Shown here piece after piece: positions 54,643-64,000 of a DNA stretch of 64,000 nt (position 1 is its first letter; every line of letters starts with the position of its first letter). The DNA is from Nitratireductor aquimarinus (GTDB taxonomy: Bacteria; Pseudomonadota; Alphaproteobacteria; Rhizobiales; Rhizobiaceae): NCBI RefSeq assembly GCF_017255295.1, contig NZ_JAFKDE010000003.1:1-64000 (forward strand), in the 5' to 3' direction. The notes under the pieces were generated by a model that made no database searches, had not been told where the DNA came from, and saw only the letters and a list, made by a program, of their open reading frames with translations. Both the position numbers and the translations under genes were made by a program.

Positions 54643-55232
54643 CCGAATTGCCCGAAACGCTGAGGCTGGATACGCGCCCCGGTCTGCCTGCCGATCTGCG
54701 CTATCTCGTGGAAAAATACCCGCGCGAGGTCTGGCCCACCCATCCCAATCTCGGCGAGATGGCGCAGTTCTGGCTGCAACGGCACGACATGTTTCGCGAA
54801 CTTGGCGGCATGTTGAAGACCAGCATGGGCGATTACAGGGAAGGGCGTCTCGCGCCGCGTGAGTTCGCCGGCTGGTTTGCGCCCCGCCTTCGCTTCTTCC
54901 TGCAGCAGCTCAATGGCCACCACCAGATCGAGGATATGTATTACTTTCCGGTCTTCGCCGCTGCGGAGGCGCGGATGAAACACGGCTTCGATCTTCTGGA
55001 CAGTGATCATCACGTCATCCATGACGCGCTGGAGCGCAATGCGCAGGCCGGAACCGCGTTCCTTCAGGCGCTTCAGGCCGATCAGGATCGCCAGCGTTTT
55101 GCCGCCGACGCCTATGCGCGCGAGAACGAGGCGCTGCTTGCCATGCTTCTGCGGCATCTGGACGATGAAGAGGATCTGATCATCCCGCTCATTCTAGACC
55201 GCAGTGAGGAGGGGCTTGGCGTCAGCCTCTGA
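54639..55232 (+). CDS. Hemerythrin HHE domain-containing protein
   Basis: 197 residues, all-helical. Iron-binding His/Glu residues are seen in the pattern LNGHHQIEDMYYFP, LDSDHHVIHDALERN and LLRHLDDEEDLIIP, matching the HHE cation-binding domain. Possible roles are oxygen, NO or iron handling. It is translationally coupled to the GFA gene (ATGA). Confidence 0.88.
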   Translation: MTELPETLRLDTRPGLPADLRYLVEKYPREVWPTHPNLGEMAQFWLQRHDMFRELGGMLKTSMGDYREGRLAPREFAGWFAPRLRFFLQQLNGHHQIEDMYYFPVFAAAEARMKHGFDLLDSDHHVIHDALERNAQAGTAFLQALQADQDRQRFAADAYARENEALLAMLLRHLDDEEDLIIPLILDRSEEGLGVSL

Positions 55233-55317
55233 TCCCCGGCAGCGTGTTGCAAGCAGGGGATGCAAAGGCTAAACGCTTTGAAGTCCAAGCAGTTCTCGCC
55301 CATTGAACAGGAACGTC

Positions 55318-57003
55318 ATGGCCCCCAAACCTGCCTCTCCCGATATTCTGCGCATCGCCACCGCCCAGCTCAATCCGGTTGTGGGCGATGTGGCTGGCAA
55401 TTTAGCAAAGGCGCGTGAAGCACGCGCGGATGCTGCCCGTCATGGCGCCGATCTGGTCCTGTTCACCGAACTGTTCATCGCCGGCTACCCGCCGGAAGAT
55501 CTGGTTTTGAAGCCTGCCTTCGTTGAAGCGTGCGAGCGCGCGGTGCGGGAACTCGCCGAAGAGACGAAGGACGGCGGCCCCGGTGTCATCATCGGCGTTC
55601 CGTTGAAGCGCAAGAGCGGTCTGCACAATGCGGTCATGGTGCTGGATGGTGGTGAGGTGATCGCCGAGCGTTACAAGCTGGACCTGCCCAATTACGGCGA
55701 ATTTGACGAAAAGCGCGTCTTCCAGCCGGGGCCGGACATGCCGGGACCGGTCAATTTCCGCGGCATTCGCATCGGCATTCCTGTCTGCGAGGACATCTGG
55801 GGCGATCTCGATGTGTGCGAAACGCTGGCTGAATCCGGCGCGGAAATGCTTCTGGTGCCCAACGGCTCGCCCTATTATCGGGGTAAAGTCGAGGTGCGCC
55901 ACCAGGTGGTCATCCGTCAGGTGATCGAGAGCGGCCTGCCGATCCTCTACGCCAACCAGCTTGGCGGTCAGGACGAGCTTGTCTTTGACGGCGCATCCTT
56001 CGCCATTCAGGCCGACAAGTCGCTGGCCTTCCAGATGAGCGAATTCGAAGAGGCCGTTTCCATCTCCGCATGGAAGCGGGATGGCGAGGGCTGGCGCTGC
56101 GACGACGGCCCGCTCTCAAAGATCCCGGAGGCCGAAGAGGCCGATTATCGCGCCTGCATGCTGGGCCTGCGCGATTATGTGAACAAGAACGGCTTCAAGA
56201 ATGTGGTGCTGGGCCTTTCCGGCGGCATCGATTCCGCGATCTGTGCGGCCCTGGCCGTCGATGCGCTGGGCGAGGAGCGGGTGCGCTGCATCATGCTGCC
56301 CTATCGCTACACGTCAGAGGAATCGCTCAAGGATGCGCAGGATTGCGCCCGCGCGCTCGGCTGCCGTTATGACATCGTGCCGATCTCAGAGCCGGTCGAG
56401 GGCTTTTCGAGTGCGCTTGCCGCGCTCTTCGGGGGCACCAATGAAGGGGTGACGGAGGAGAACCTTCAGAGCCGTACCCGTGGCACCATCCTCATGGCCG
56501 TCTCCAACAAGTTCGGCTCCATGGTCGTCACCACCGGCAACAAGTCGGAAATGTCGGTCGGCTACGCGACGCTCTATGGCGACATGAATGGCGGGTTCAA
56601 TCCCATCAAGGATGTCTACAAGATGCAGGTCTACGCCCTGTCGGGGTGGCGCAACACGAGCGTGCCGCCCGGCGCGCTCGGTCCATCCGGCGAGGTCATC
56701 CCGCAGAACATCATCGACAAGGCGCCCTCGGCAGAGCTGCGCCCCGACCAGACGGATCAGGATTCCCTGCCGCCCTATCCGGTGCTCGACGATATTCTGG
56801 AATGTCTGGTGGAAGGCGAGATGAGCGTCGACGCCATCGTCGCGCGCGGCCATGACCGCGACACGGTGCATCGCATCGAGCATCTTCTCTACATCGCCGA
56901 GTACAAGCGCCGGCAGGCAGCGCCCGGCGTCAAGATCACGAAGAAGAATTTCGGGCGCGACCGCCGCTATCCGATCACGAACAGATTCAGGGATCGTTCG
57001 TAA
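55318..57003 (+). CDS. nadE: Glutamine-dependent NAD+ synthetase
   Basis: 561 residues from ATG 55318 with AGGA upstream; the frame also opens at TTG 55303. N-terminal amidase (C-N hydrolase) triad Glu51, Lys120 (RYKLDLPNYGEFD) and Cys157 (IPVCEDIWGD). The C-terminal synthetase has the ATP loop LGLSGGIDSAICAALAVDAL and TGNKSEMSVGYATLYGD. It makes NAD+ from nicotinate adenine dinucleotide using glutamine. A hairpin follows 33 bp after the stop. Confidence 0.95.
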   Translation: MAPKPASPDILRIATAQLNPVVGDVAGNLAKAREARADAARHGADLVLFTELFIAGYPPEDLVLKPAFVEACERAVRELAEETKDGGPGVIIGVPLKRKSGLHNAVMVLDGGEVIAERYKLDLPNYGEFDEKRVFQPGPDMPGPVNFRGIRIGIPVCEDIWGDLDVCETLAESGAEMLLVPNGSPYYRGKVEVRHQVVIRQVIESGLPILYANQLGGQDELVFDGASFAIQADKSLAFQMSEFEEAVSISAWKRDGEGWRCDDGPLSKIPEAEEADYRACMLGLRDYVNKNGFKNVVLGLSGGIDSAICAALAVDALGEERVRCIMLPYRYTSEESLKDAQDCARALGCRYDIVPISEPVEGFSSALAALFGGTNEGVTEENLQSRTRGTILMAVSNKFGSMVVTTGNKSEMSVGYATLYGDMNGGFNPIKDVYKMQVYALSGWRNTSVPPGALGPSGEVIPQNIIDKAPSAELRPDQTDQDSLPPYPVLDDILECLVEGEMSVDAIVARGHDRDTVHRIEHLLYIAEYKRRQAAPGVKITKKNFGRDRRYPITNRFRDRS

Positions 57004-57035
57004 GGCTCTGTTTTAGAATTGCTTTCTGAGCTTTC

Positions 57036-57072
57036 ATGCGGCTCGCACCAATCCGGTGCGGGTCGCATTTCT
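57036..57072 (+). terminator. Probable terminator after nadE
   Basis: ATGCG...CGCACC, loop AATCC, GGTGCG...CGCAT make an interrupted stem with inner 6 and outer 5 pairs, then TTTCTATTC. The T-run is short, so confidence is moderate. Confidence 0.6.
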
Positions 57073-57132
57073 ATTCGCGGATTGAATCCGGGATGAAGTG
57101 CAGAGTGCTGTTTCTGCTGTCTTTTCCCGTTT

Positions 57133-57753
57133 CTATCGCTCTCTCTCGTTTTCCAGTTCCGCCCGCGTTGAGTAGACCTGGTCCACCAGCCCCCAGTCAC
57201 AGGCTTCCTGCGCGGTCATGAAGAAATCGCGGTCGAGCGTGCGCTCCACCTCGTCTTCCGTGCGCCCGCAATGATGCGCATAAAGCCCGATCAGCCGCCG
57301 CTTCAGTTTGAGGATATCCTCGGCATGGCGCTGTACGTCGGATGCCTGGCCGCGAAAGCCGCCGGAGGGTTGATGCAGGACGATGCTCGCATTGGCGAGT
57401 GCAGCGCGCCGGCCGGCTTCCCCGCCCATCAGGAGGAATGATCCCATGGAGCCGGCAGTGCCCATGCACACGGTCGCCACCGGGCTCTTGATGAAGCGCA
57501 TCGTGTCGTAGATCGCAAAGCCGCTCGACACCACGCCGCCCGGCGAGTTGATGTAGAATGAGATTTCCCGCTCCGGGTTCTCCGATTCCAGAAACAGAAG
57601 CTGCGCGCAGATCAGTGCAGCCGAGTCGTCGTTCACTTCGCCATTCAGAAAGATGATCCGCTCCCGCAGGAGCCTTGAAAAGATGTCGAAGGAGCGTTCG
57701 CCTTTCGGCGATTGCTCCACCACCATGGGGACGAGCGCCATCGTTTCGCGCAT
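57133..57753 (-). CDS. clpP: ATP-dependent Clp protease proteolytic subunit, stand-alone paralogue
   Basis: 206 residues from ATG 57753, with AAAGGAGA upstream. ClpP features: [20 protein letters not shown], the catalytic Ser in [11 protein letters not shown], catalytic His in [15 protein letters not shown] and Asp in [17 protein letters not shown]. The GTAGSMGS box differs slightly from the usual GQAASMGA. No clpX or clpA is adjacent, so it is likely one of several ClpP copies known in this order. The neighbours are a SRPBCC/ArsR pair. Confidence 0.93.
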   Translation of the reverse strand: MRETMALVPMVVEQSPKGERSFDIFSRLLRERIIFLNGEVNDDSAALICAQLLFLESENPEREISFYINSPGGVVSSGFAIYDTMRFIKSPVATVCMGTAGSMGSFLLMGGEAGRRAALANASIVLHQPSGGFRGQASDVQRHAEDILKLKRRLIGLYAHHCGRTEDEVERTLDRDFFMTAQEACDWGLVDQVYSTRAELENERER

Positions 57754-57793
57754 GCGCGATCTCCTTTGTTGTCGATGTCGGTTTGCGTGGGCG

Positions 57794-58150
57794 TCAGGCG
57801 GCGCGCGCCATCGGCACTCCATTGGCATTGGCGGCCATGCGCGGCAACGTGCTGGCGCTGTGCGTCAGACGAAAATGCGTGTGCCCGCCGGGGGCGGGGC
57901 TGATCTCGAAGGTGACCAGCGTATCCGGCGCGTCGGTGTTCCGGTCGCGCCAGGCATAGCGAACACGCGAGCAGGGCTCTTCGTCCACCATCTCATAGGC
58001 GGGCGATGTCTCGCCGTCGCCGGGTTCGCCGAGCCAGCTTGCCGCCAGTTCGGGAATGGTGAGGGCACGCCAGACCTTCTCCGGCGATGATTCCAGAACA
58101 TACTCCAGAACGATGTTTTCGTTCGTCTTTTCGTCGTTCGCGTCGCTCAC
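57794..58150 (-). CDS. SRPBCC (AHSA1-like) domain protein
   Basis: 118 residues. [27 protein letters not shown] is the AHSA1-type SRPBCC start, and [10 protein letters not shown] is the late strand. These small domains bind hydrophobic ligands. It is translationally coupled (4 bp overlap) to the ArsR-type regulator upstream, a very common pairing. It is shorter than the usual 140-150 residues and may lack part of the last helix. Confidence 0.85.
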   Translation of the reverse strand: MSDANDEKTNENIVLEYVLESSPEKVWRALTIPELAASWLGEPGDGETSPAYEMVDEEPCSRVRYAWRDRNTDAPDTLVTFEISPAPGGHTHFRLTHSASTLPRMAANANGVPMARAA

Positions 58151-58467
58151 TGGTCCATCTCCCTGAGCAGCGTTTTGAGCCTGTCGACCCGTTCGGGCCA
58201 GAAGGCGCGATAGCGGGCGAGCCAGTCGACCACCGGGGCGAGCCCGTCGGGCCGGATGCGGTAGCGCATCTGCCGGCCGCTCTTTTCCTCTTCGATCAGG
58301 CCCGCGCTGCGCAGCACGGCCAGATGCTGCGAGATCGCCGGCTGTGACATGGCGAGCCCTTCGCGCAGCTCTGTCGCGTTGCGTTCGCCAGCACTCAGCC
58401 GTTCCAGCATGTGCCGGCGGGTCGGGTCGGCCAGCGCCTTGAAGATATCCGTTTCTGTCATGCGCAA
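58147..58467 (-). CDS. ArsR family transcriptional regulator
   Basis: 106 residues with a winged HTH: FKALADPTRRHMLERLSAGERNATEL, AMSQPAISQHLAVLRSAGLI. No metal-binding Cys motif is visible, so it belongs to the ArsR group that controls SRPBCC genes rather than to metal sensors. Just upstream lies an AT-rich spot (58470-58495) with TAAGTCGATTCTTATA, a possible promoter or operator. The MFS gene is divergent, 157 bp away. Confidence 0.9.
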   Translation of the reverse strand: MRMTETDIFKALADPTRRHMLERLSAGERNATELREGLAMSQPAISQHLAVLRSAGLIEEEKSGRQMRYRIRPDGLAPVVDWLARYRAFWPERVDRLKTLLREMDQ

Positions 58468-58624
58468 TAGATAAGTCGATTCTTATATATTACGCAAGGG
58501 GGCTTCTGGCGCATTTCATGGGGCCATCGCGGCCATTGCCATATTTGTGCCTGCGTCTACGATGCGCCCAACCCGCTTTCGCGGTCTTCCCACGGCGCGC
58601 GCCGCCAAGCTCCAGAGTTCGTCG

Positions 58625-59842
58625 ATGTCCTATCTCGTCTTTCTTCGCGAAAATGCGCGCTGGCTTGCGGGCGGCTTCCTGCTCACGCTGTTTTCTTCTT
58701 TCGGGCAGACCTTCTTCATCTCACTCTCGGCAGGCGATATCCGCGCCGAATATGATCTGTCCCACGGGGCGTTCGGCACGCTCTACATGCTGGCGACGCT
58801 CGCCAGCGCCTTCACCCTGCCAAAGCTTGGCCAGATCGTTGACCGCCATTCGGCGCGAACGGTCACCTTCATCATTATCCCGCTTCTGGCGCTCGCCTGT
58901 GTGTCGATGGCGCTGTCGCATTCCATCATCGTCCTGGTGGTCACCATCTACATGCTGCGCCTGTTCGGGCAGGGGATGATGACCCACAATTCGCTGACCG
59001 CCATGGGGCGCTGGTTTTCTGCCCAGCGCGGCCGTGCGGTCTCCGTCGCCACGCTCGGGCACAATGTGGGTGAGGCGATCCTGCCGCTCGCTTTCGTTGC
59101 TGTTGCAGCCGTCGTCGGCTGGCGCAACAGCTGGTTCATCGCCGCTGGCCTGCTGCTCGTTTTCGCACTACCGGTCATCACCGGCCTGATCGCTGTTGAG
59201 CGCGCCCCGCGCGACAGCGATCCGGTATCACGCCGCAGCACCGTGCGTGACTGGACGCGCGGCGAGGTGGTGCGTGATCCGGTTTTCTATCTTCTGCTGC
59301 TCGGCGTCATGGCGCCGGGCTTCATCGGCACCACCATCTTCTTCCATCAGATCTATCTGGTGGATCTGCGCGGCTGGTCGCTGGAGGTGTTTGCATCTTC
59401 CTTCACCTTCATGGCGTCCATGACGGTCATTTTTGCGCTGATCTCGGGCCAGTTGATTGACCGTTTCTCCGCTGTCGCGCTTCTGCCCGGCTTCCTGATC
59501 CCGCTGGGGGCTGCCTGTCTCATTCTGGCAGGCAGTGAGGCCCAGTGGAGCGCCTTCGCCTTCATGGGGCTGATGGGTGTGTCCTACGGCTTCTCGTCCA
59601 CCCTGTTCGGCGCGCTGTGGCCAGAAGTCTATGGCATCCGGCATCTGGGCTCCATTCGCGCGCTGACGGTCGCCATCATGGTCTTCGCCACGGCGATGGG
59701 GCCGGGCATTACCGGCTTCCTGATCGACCGTGGCGTGAGCTACCCGCTGCAGATCAGCGTGATGGGCGTCTATTGCCTTGCGGCATGCGTGGTTCTTTTC
59801 TTTGTCTCGCGCTCTCTGAGCGCGCGGCTGAAAGGGGCCTGA
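58625..59842 (+). CDS. MFS transporter, unknown substrate
   Basis: 405 residues from ATG 58625 ([14 protein letters not shown]); the frame extends upstream to 58547 without support and the ribosome site is weak. Twelve membrane segments, with [14 protein letters not shown] between helices 2 and 3 and [18 protein letters not shown] in the second half. It is of the OFA/MCT-like type by look. The neighbours do not point to a substrate. gltX follows 50 bp downstream. Confidence 0.86.
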   Translation: MSYLVFLRENARWLAGGFLLTLFSSFGQTFFISLSAGDIRAEYDLSHGAFGTLYMLATLASAFTLPKLGQIVDRHSARTVTFIIIPLLALACVSMALSHSIIVLVVTIYMLRLFGQGMMTHNSLTAMGRWFSAQRGRAVSVATLGHNVGEAILPLAFVAVAAVVGWRNSWFIAAGLLLVFALPVITGLIAVERAPRDSDPVSRRSTVRDWTRGEVVRDPVFYLLLLGVMAPGFIGTTIFFHQIYLVDLRGWSLEVFASSFTFMASMTVIFALISGQLIDRFSAVALLPGFLIPLGAACLILAGSEAQWSAFAFMGLMGVSYGFSSTLFGALWPEVYGIRHLGSIRALTVAIMVFATAMGPGITGFLIDRGVSYPLQISVMGVYCLAACVVLFFVSRSLSARLKGA

Positions 59843-59891
59843 GGCCACGTTCTTCTTGCCAGCTGCGGCACTTTTGGCTACGCCCGCAGGC

Positions 59892-61265
59892 ATGACAGTC
59901 ACCGTTCGTTTTGCGCCGTCTCCGACCGGCCACATCCATATCGGCAACACCCGCACCGCGCTTTTCAACTGGCTCTATGCGAAGAAGCATGGCGGCCGTT
60001 TCATCCTGCGTTTCGACGACACGGATGTGGAGCGCTCGCGACAGGAATATGCCGAAGGCATCGCCCGCGATCTCACCTGGCTTGGCATCGAGCCGGATCA
60101 GACGGTCGCCCAGTCGGCGCGCTTTGATCGCTATGACGCCGCCGCTGAAAAGCTGAAGGCCGCAGGCCTTCTCTACCCCTGCTACGAGACGCCCGAAGAG
60201 CTGGAGCGCCGGCGCAAGATCCGCCTGTCGCGCCGTCTGCCGCCCGTCTATGGCCGCGAGGCGCTGAAACTTACCGATGAGGAGAAGGCTGCGCTTGAAG
60301 CCGAGGGCCGCAAGCCGCACTGGCGCTTCCTCCTGCCCAATTTCGAAGACGATCCCTTCGTGACCAGCCGCACCGAGGTGCATTGGGACGATGTGGTGCG
60401 CGGGCCGCAGACGGTCGATCTGGCTTCCATGTCCGATCCCGTCCTCATTCGCGGCGACGGCACTTATCTCTATACGCTTCCTTCCGTGGTCGATGACATT
60501 GATCTCGGCGTCACGCACATCATCCGTGGTGACGATCACGTCACCAACACTGGCGCGCAGATTGCGCTGTTCCGGGCGCTGCGCGCTGAGCCGCCGGCCT
60601 TCGGTCACCACAATCTTCTGACCACGGTTTCTGGCGAAGGGCTTTCCAAGCGCACAGGCGCGCTTTCCGTGGCGAGCCTTCGTGAAAGCGGCATCGAACC
60701 CATGGCGGTGGCGTCGCTGGCCGTCCTGATCGGCACGTCGGAAAACGTAACGGCTGCCGCATCCATGGATGAACTCGCTGCCCTGTTTGACCCCACTTCC
60801 ACATCGAAATCGGCTGCCAGGTTCGACCCGGCAGAGCTTTCAGGTCTCAGCCGGCATCTCATTCAGGCCATGACGTTCGGCGATGTGAAAGAGCGGCTGG
60901 CGGGTCTTGGTATTGCCGGAGACGATGCAGAAGCCTTCTGGCTTGCCGTGCGCGGCAATGTGGAGACGGTCGCCGAGGCGGCTGACTGGTGGAGCATCCT
61001 TCGCGGGAAACCTGCTCAGGATGCCGTTCTTTTGGACGAGGATCGTGACTTTGTTCGCGAGGCGGGTAAGCATCTCCCGCAGGAGCCATGGGACGCCGAG
61101 ACCTGGCGCGTATGGACGGGCGCCGTGAAGGCAGAGACGGGCCGCAAGGGCCGGGGCCTCTTCATGCCGCTGCGGATTGCCCTTACGGGGCGGGAGCAGG
61201 GGCCGGAGCTCGCAGGTCTATTGCCCCTTTTGGGTCGGGAAGAAACGCTGGCCCGACTATCCTGA
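59892..61265 (+). CDS. gltX: Glutamate--tRNA ligase
   Basis: 457 residues from ATG 59892. Class I signature [15 protein letters not shown], GluQ-like [11 protein letters not shown], and the KMSKS-like [11 protein letters not shown]. Length and lack of the CxC zinc insert fit the shorter of two GluRS copies often found in alphaproteobacteria, so it may be specific for tRNA-Glu or tRNA-Gln. Its last 83 bp are overlapped in antisense by the DUF2865 gene. Confidence 0.93.
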   Translation: MTVTVRFAPSPTGHIHIGNTRTALFNWLYAKKHGGRFILRFDDTDVERSRQEYAEGIARDLTWLGIEPDQTVAQSARFDRYDAAAEKLKAAGLLYPCYETPEELERRRKIRLSRRLPPVYGREALKLTDEEKAALEAEGRKPHWRFLLPNFEDDPFVTSRTEVHWDDVVRGPQTVDLASMSDPVLIRGDGTYLYTLPSVVDDIDLGVTHIIRGDDHVTNTGAQIALFRALRAEPPAFGHHNLLTTVSGEGLSKRTGALSVASLRESGIEPMAVASLAVLIGTSENVTAAASMDELAALFDPTSTSKSAARFDPAELSGLSRHLIQAMTFGDVKERLAGLGIAGDDAEAFWLAVRGNVETVAEAADWWSILRGKPAQDAVLLDEDRDFVREAGKHLPQEPWDAETWRVWTGAVKAETGRKGRGLFMPLRIALTGREQGPELAGLLPLLGREETLARLS

Positions 61266-62283
61266 CACGGCGCTGCTCGGCCTCGTCGTCGAGCGACCGC
61301 GCCGGGTTAGGACCCTGCTGAAGCGCTGATGCATCGCCAGCGCTGTCTATCGGTTTTGGTTCTGGCGCCTTTGCAATGTAGAAGCTCGTCTCCTTTGCGC
61401 TGGAAGCTTCACTGGCCGGAAATTCCTCTTTCATTTCCGGTTCCTGCCACGGTTCACCGCGGGCGAAGCCTTGCAATTCGACCGCTCTCTGGCCGGCAAC
61501 AATCGTGAAATTCCTGTCCTTGCGACAGCCGCACGCGGCTTTCGAGACCCCGTTTTCACGGTAGCTGAAAGCCTTGGGCAACTCCCGATACGGTGTGCCG
61601 TCCGCGACCGAGATCATGTTTTCGGCTTCTTCGTTCAGCACGTCATGCGCGTAAAGCGCCACTTCTGCGCCCGGGCACCGGGCCGTGCATGTCTCGGCAT
61701 CTCGTGAGAACTTGTCTTTCGAGACTGAAAACGAGATCGGGAAATAGTAGCCGTCACACGTGCGTACGCACATGGTCTGGAAGACCGTGCCAGGGCGGCG
61801 CAGCTTCCGGGAGCTCGTGGTGCCCGATTTTGCCGCCTTCTTGACCTCGCGATGCCGGGATGCCGTTTTTGCATCGCAATTGTTTGCCTTGAGCGCGGCG
61901 CGGATTCGAGAGCGCTGGCCAGGAGAACCACCACCCTTCCAGCCCCGCTGACGCCGCAATTCGGCAATGTTCTGCGTCATACGGGCGGCAGATCTGTTGA
62001 GTTGCGCGCATTGCCGGGCATTATCCCCGAAAATGGCGAACCCGCATCGCATCTTACTGAGCCGGGCGCGAACGACGCCGAGTTCTTTCTTCTGTTTGGC
62101 AATTGCCCGATCGTAGCGTTTGGCTTTGCTGGACGATCCGCCAGAGGCTGCGGCGAGCTGTGTTTCAAGCTTCCTGCATGTGCGCGACTTCGCCTCGGCG
62201 TCTGCAATGGTTGCAGCCATGCCGACCATGCTCATGACAGCCACAAGCATCAAACAGAACAGGTTTTTGCCGCGCAGATACAT
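61183..62283 (-). CDS. DUF2865 domain-containing exported protein
   Basis: 366 residues from ATG 62283 (GTG 62286 is one codon upstream). Signal peptide [21 protein letters not shown]. The DUF2865 core is the [20 protein letters not shown] block with paired Cys ([12 protein letters not shown]), followed by a Pro/Glu-rich tail ending APAPAPAP. Function unknown; restricted mostly to Hyphomicrobiales. The last 83 bp lie opposite gltX. Confidence 0.86.
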   Translation of the reverse strand: MYLRGKNLFCLMLVAVMSMVGMAATIADAEAKSRTCRKLETQLAAASGGSSSKAKRYDRAIAKQKKELGVVRARLSKMRCGFAIFGDNARQCAQLNRSAARMTQNIAELRRQRGWKGGGSPGQRSRIRAALKANNCDAKTASRHREVKKAAKSGTTSSRKLRRPGTVFQTMCVRTCDGYYFPISFSVSKDKFSRDAETCTARCPGAEVALYAHDVLNEEAENMISVADGTPYRELPKAFSYRENGVSKAACGCRKDRNFTIVAGQRAVELQGFARGEPWQEPEMKEEFPASEASSAKETSFYIAKAPEPKPIDSAGDASALQQGPNPARSLDDEAEQRRVRIVGPAFLPDPKGAIDLRAPAPAPAP

Positions 62284-62482
62284 CACTCGTACCGTTCAAA
62301 CAGCGCCGGATGGAGTGGGGATACTTATTCCACGCTCACAGGCCTCCAAAACCGCACTGGTTTCCGAGACACCACCGGCTGATTGGCGCGAAGATGCGCC
62401 AATCAAGTTAAGTTACGGTTAGAAATGCAACTCTATCGCGAAATTTTGATCTGTGACAACTAAAATTGCGACTTTTCCGCAA

Positions 62483-64000
62483 TCAGCTTGTCATGATGGC
62501 CTTGCTCTTCTGCAGCGCCTCGACGGCCGCCAGCGCAGTCATGTTCACAACACCGCGCGACGTGACGGACGGCGTGAGAATATGCGCCGGCATGGCGGTG
62601 CCGAGAAGGATTGGGCCGACATGCAGCGCGTCGGTCATCACCTTGAGCGTGGTCAGGGTGATGTTGGCTGCATCGAGGCTCGGGAAGACCAGAAGGTTCG
62701 CCTCACCGGAAAGAGCGGCCTGCGGATAGACACGCTGGCGCAGCACTTCCGAGAGCGCGGAATCGCCATGCATCTCGCCTTCGGACACCAGGTCCGGCGC
62801 GACGCGCTTCAGCGTCAGCGCCGCTTCGCGCATCTTGATGGCGCTTTCGGAATCGCGCGACCCGAAGTTCGAATGCGACAGCAGCGCCGCCTTCGGCTCG
62901 ATGCCGAAACGGCGGATTTCTTCCGCAGCCAGGATCGTCGTTTCCACGATCTCGGAAGCCGACGGGCAGAGTGTGACATAGGTGTCGGTGAAGAAGGTCA
63001 CGCCGAACTGCGAGATCAGCATGGAGAGGGTGGAGAGATCGCGCACGCCCTCACGCCTGCCGATGATCATGTCGACATAGCGCAGGTGTTTTTCAAAACG
63101 GCCTTCCAGCCCGCAGATCATGGCGTCGGCCTCGTCACGCATCATGGCGATGGCGGCAATCACCGTGGTATTGGTGCGCACCAGGGTGCGTGCGGCCTCC
63201 GGCGTCACGCCGCGCCGACCGGCAAGCTGCACCAGCATGTCGACATAGTCGCGATAGCGCGGATCGTCTTCCGGGTTGATGATGGAGAAGTCTTCGCCCG
63301 GACGAATGCGCAGGCCGTAGCGCTTGAGGCGCGTTTCCACCACGTGTGGGCGGCCGATGATGATGGGCTCGGCAATGCCTTCCTCGATCACCACCTGGGC
63401 CGCGCGCAGCACGCGCTCATCTTCGCCATCCGCATAGATGACGCGCTTGGTGCCCGCACCCTTGGCGGCCGAGAAGACAGGCTTCATCACCAGGCCGGAG
63501 CGGAACACGAAGCGGTTCAGCCGGTCCAGATACTGGTCCATGTCCTCGATGGGCCGCGCCGCGACGCCACTCTTCATCGCCGCTTCGGCAACCGCCGGCG
63601 CAATGCGCAGGATAAGCCGCGGGTCGAAAGGCGAGGGGATCAGGAAGTCGGGTCCGAAGATCGGCGTCTCGCCCGAATAGGCGCGCGCTGCGACATCGGA
63701 AGGTTCTTCGCGTGCAAGGCCCGCAATCGCCTTCACGGCGGCGCGCTTCATTTCCTCGTTGATCGCGGTTGCGCCCACATCGAGCGCCCCACGGAAGATG
63801 TAGGGGAAGCACAGGACGTTGTTCACCTGGTTCGGGAAGTCCGAACGCCCGGTGCAGATCATGGCGTCAGGCCGCGCTTCGCGCGCCACGTCCGGCATGA
63901 TCTCGGGAACGGGGTTGGCAAGCGCCAGGATCAGTGGCTTTTCAGCCATGTCAGCCAGCATTTCCGGCTTCAGGACACCGGCCGCCGAGAGGCCCAGGAA
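62483..64000 (-). CDS. maeB: NADP-dependent malic enzyme with phosphotransacetylase domain (5' end beyond window)
   Basis: The frame is open to the window's right edge, so the N-terminal part is missing. The visible 505 residues include the end of the malic enzyme NAD(P) domain (LILALANPVPEIMPD, TGRSDFPNQVNNVLCFPYIFRGALDVGA) and then a phosphotransacetylase-like region (VIYADGEDERVLRAAQVVIE, SNFGSRDSESAIKMREA). MaeB converts malate to pyruvate with NADP+; the Pta-like half binds acetyl-CoA for control. No neighbours suggest an operon. Confidence 0.93.
   Translation of the reverse strand, partial: FLGLSAAGVLKPEMLADMAEKPLILALANPVPEIMPDVAREARPDAMICTGRSDFPNQVNNVLCFPYIFRGALDVGATAINEEMKRAAVKAIAGLAREEPSDVAARAYSGETPIFGPDFLIPSPFDPRLILRIAPAVAEAAMKSGVAARPIEDMDQYLDRLNRFVFRSGLVMKPVFSAAKGAGTKRVIYADGEDERVLRAAQVVIEEGIAEPIIIGRPHVVETRLKRYGLRIRPGEDFSIINPEDDPRYRDYVDMLVQLAGRRGVTPEAARTLVRTNTTVIAAIAMMRDEADAMICGLEGRFEKHLRYVDMIIGRREGVRDLSTLSMLISQFGVTFFTDTYVTLCPSASEIVETTILAAEEIRRFGIEPKAALLSHSNFGSRDSESAIKMREAALTLKRVAPDLVSEGEMHGDSALSEVLRQRVYPQAALSGEANLLVFPSLDAANITLTTLKVMTDALHVGPILLGTAMPAHILTPSVTSRGVVNMTALAAVEALQKSKAIMTS

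Overview
The window looks like a chromosomal segment of a high-GC alphaproteobacterium of the Hyphomicrobiales (rhizobial lineage, probably Phyllobacteriaceae or a close relative). This is an inference from gene content and order: cobT divergent from a DUF1289/clan AA aspartic protease pair, mobA/mobB/moaA, a PrsDE-like type I secretion pair, a DUF2865 protein, class II DAHP synthase, and intergenic palindromes that resemble the rhizobial RIME1 element. No rRNA, phage, CRISPR or intact transposase was seen. One tRNA (Val, CAC) is present.

Layout. 1-9229: two tandem paralogous surface or secreted DUF11-type repeat proteins. The first is cut by the window edge. The second carries three back-to-back 717-bp repeats and a T7/G8 tract inside its signal peptide. 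9296-15960: a housekeeping mix of aspartic protease, DUF1289, cobT, a membrane histidine kinase, a thermonuclease/GST/UDG gene run, an Lrp-type regulator and a DUF3299 protein. 15970-27397: a dehydrogenase, an amino-acid ABC importer lacking its ATPase, molybdenum cofactor genes (mobB, mobA, moaA) separated by efflux genes, small enzymes and an Fsr-like exporter. A MITE-like element sits at the mobB stop codon. 27506-34505: an AraC regulator, a MarR regulator divergent from an alpha/beta hydrolase with two operator-like palindromes, an L,D-transpeptidase, a TrkH potassium transporter and a TIGR04325-type methyltransferase.

34636-43157 is the most unusual region. A minus-strand cluster encodes a 600-aa protein of very low complexity (Gln/Asp, then Asn/Ala, then about 310 residues dominated by Gly), a 657-aa repeat protein, a type I secretion ABC transporter with a long charged N-terminal extension, and its HlyD-type adaptor. 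Two strong hairpins, one with a U-tract, separate the glycine-rich gene from the rest. Its leader holds two 11-bp inverted repeats that cannot form simple hairpins together, and one of them covers the start codon. I read this as a dedicated export system for a matrix- or surface-type protein, with cargo made in excess of the machinery. A small protein with an R-x4-H (HEPN-like) motif lies downstream.

43158-64000 is mostly conserved chromosomal backbone: a globin-coupled diguanylate cyclase, a PLP decarboxylase, tRNA-Val, gph, rpiA, a DUF2059 protein, gor, a GGCT-like protein, class II DAHP synthase, GFA and hemerythrin proteins, nadE, a stand-alone clpP, an ArsR/SRPBCC pair, an MFS carrier, gltX, a DUF2865 protein and the 3' part of maeB. 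Start codons were chosen by reading for Shine-Dalgarno sequences and family lengths. Names rest on motif recognition without database searches.
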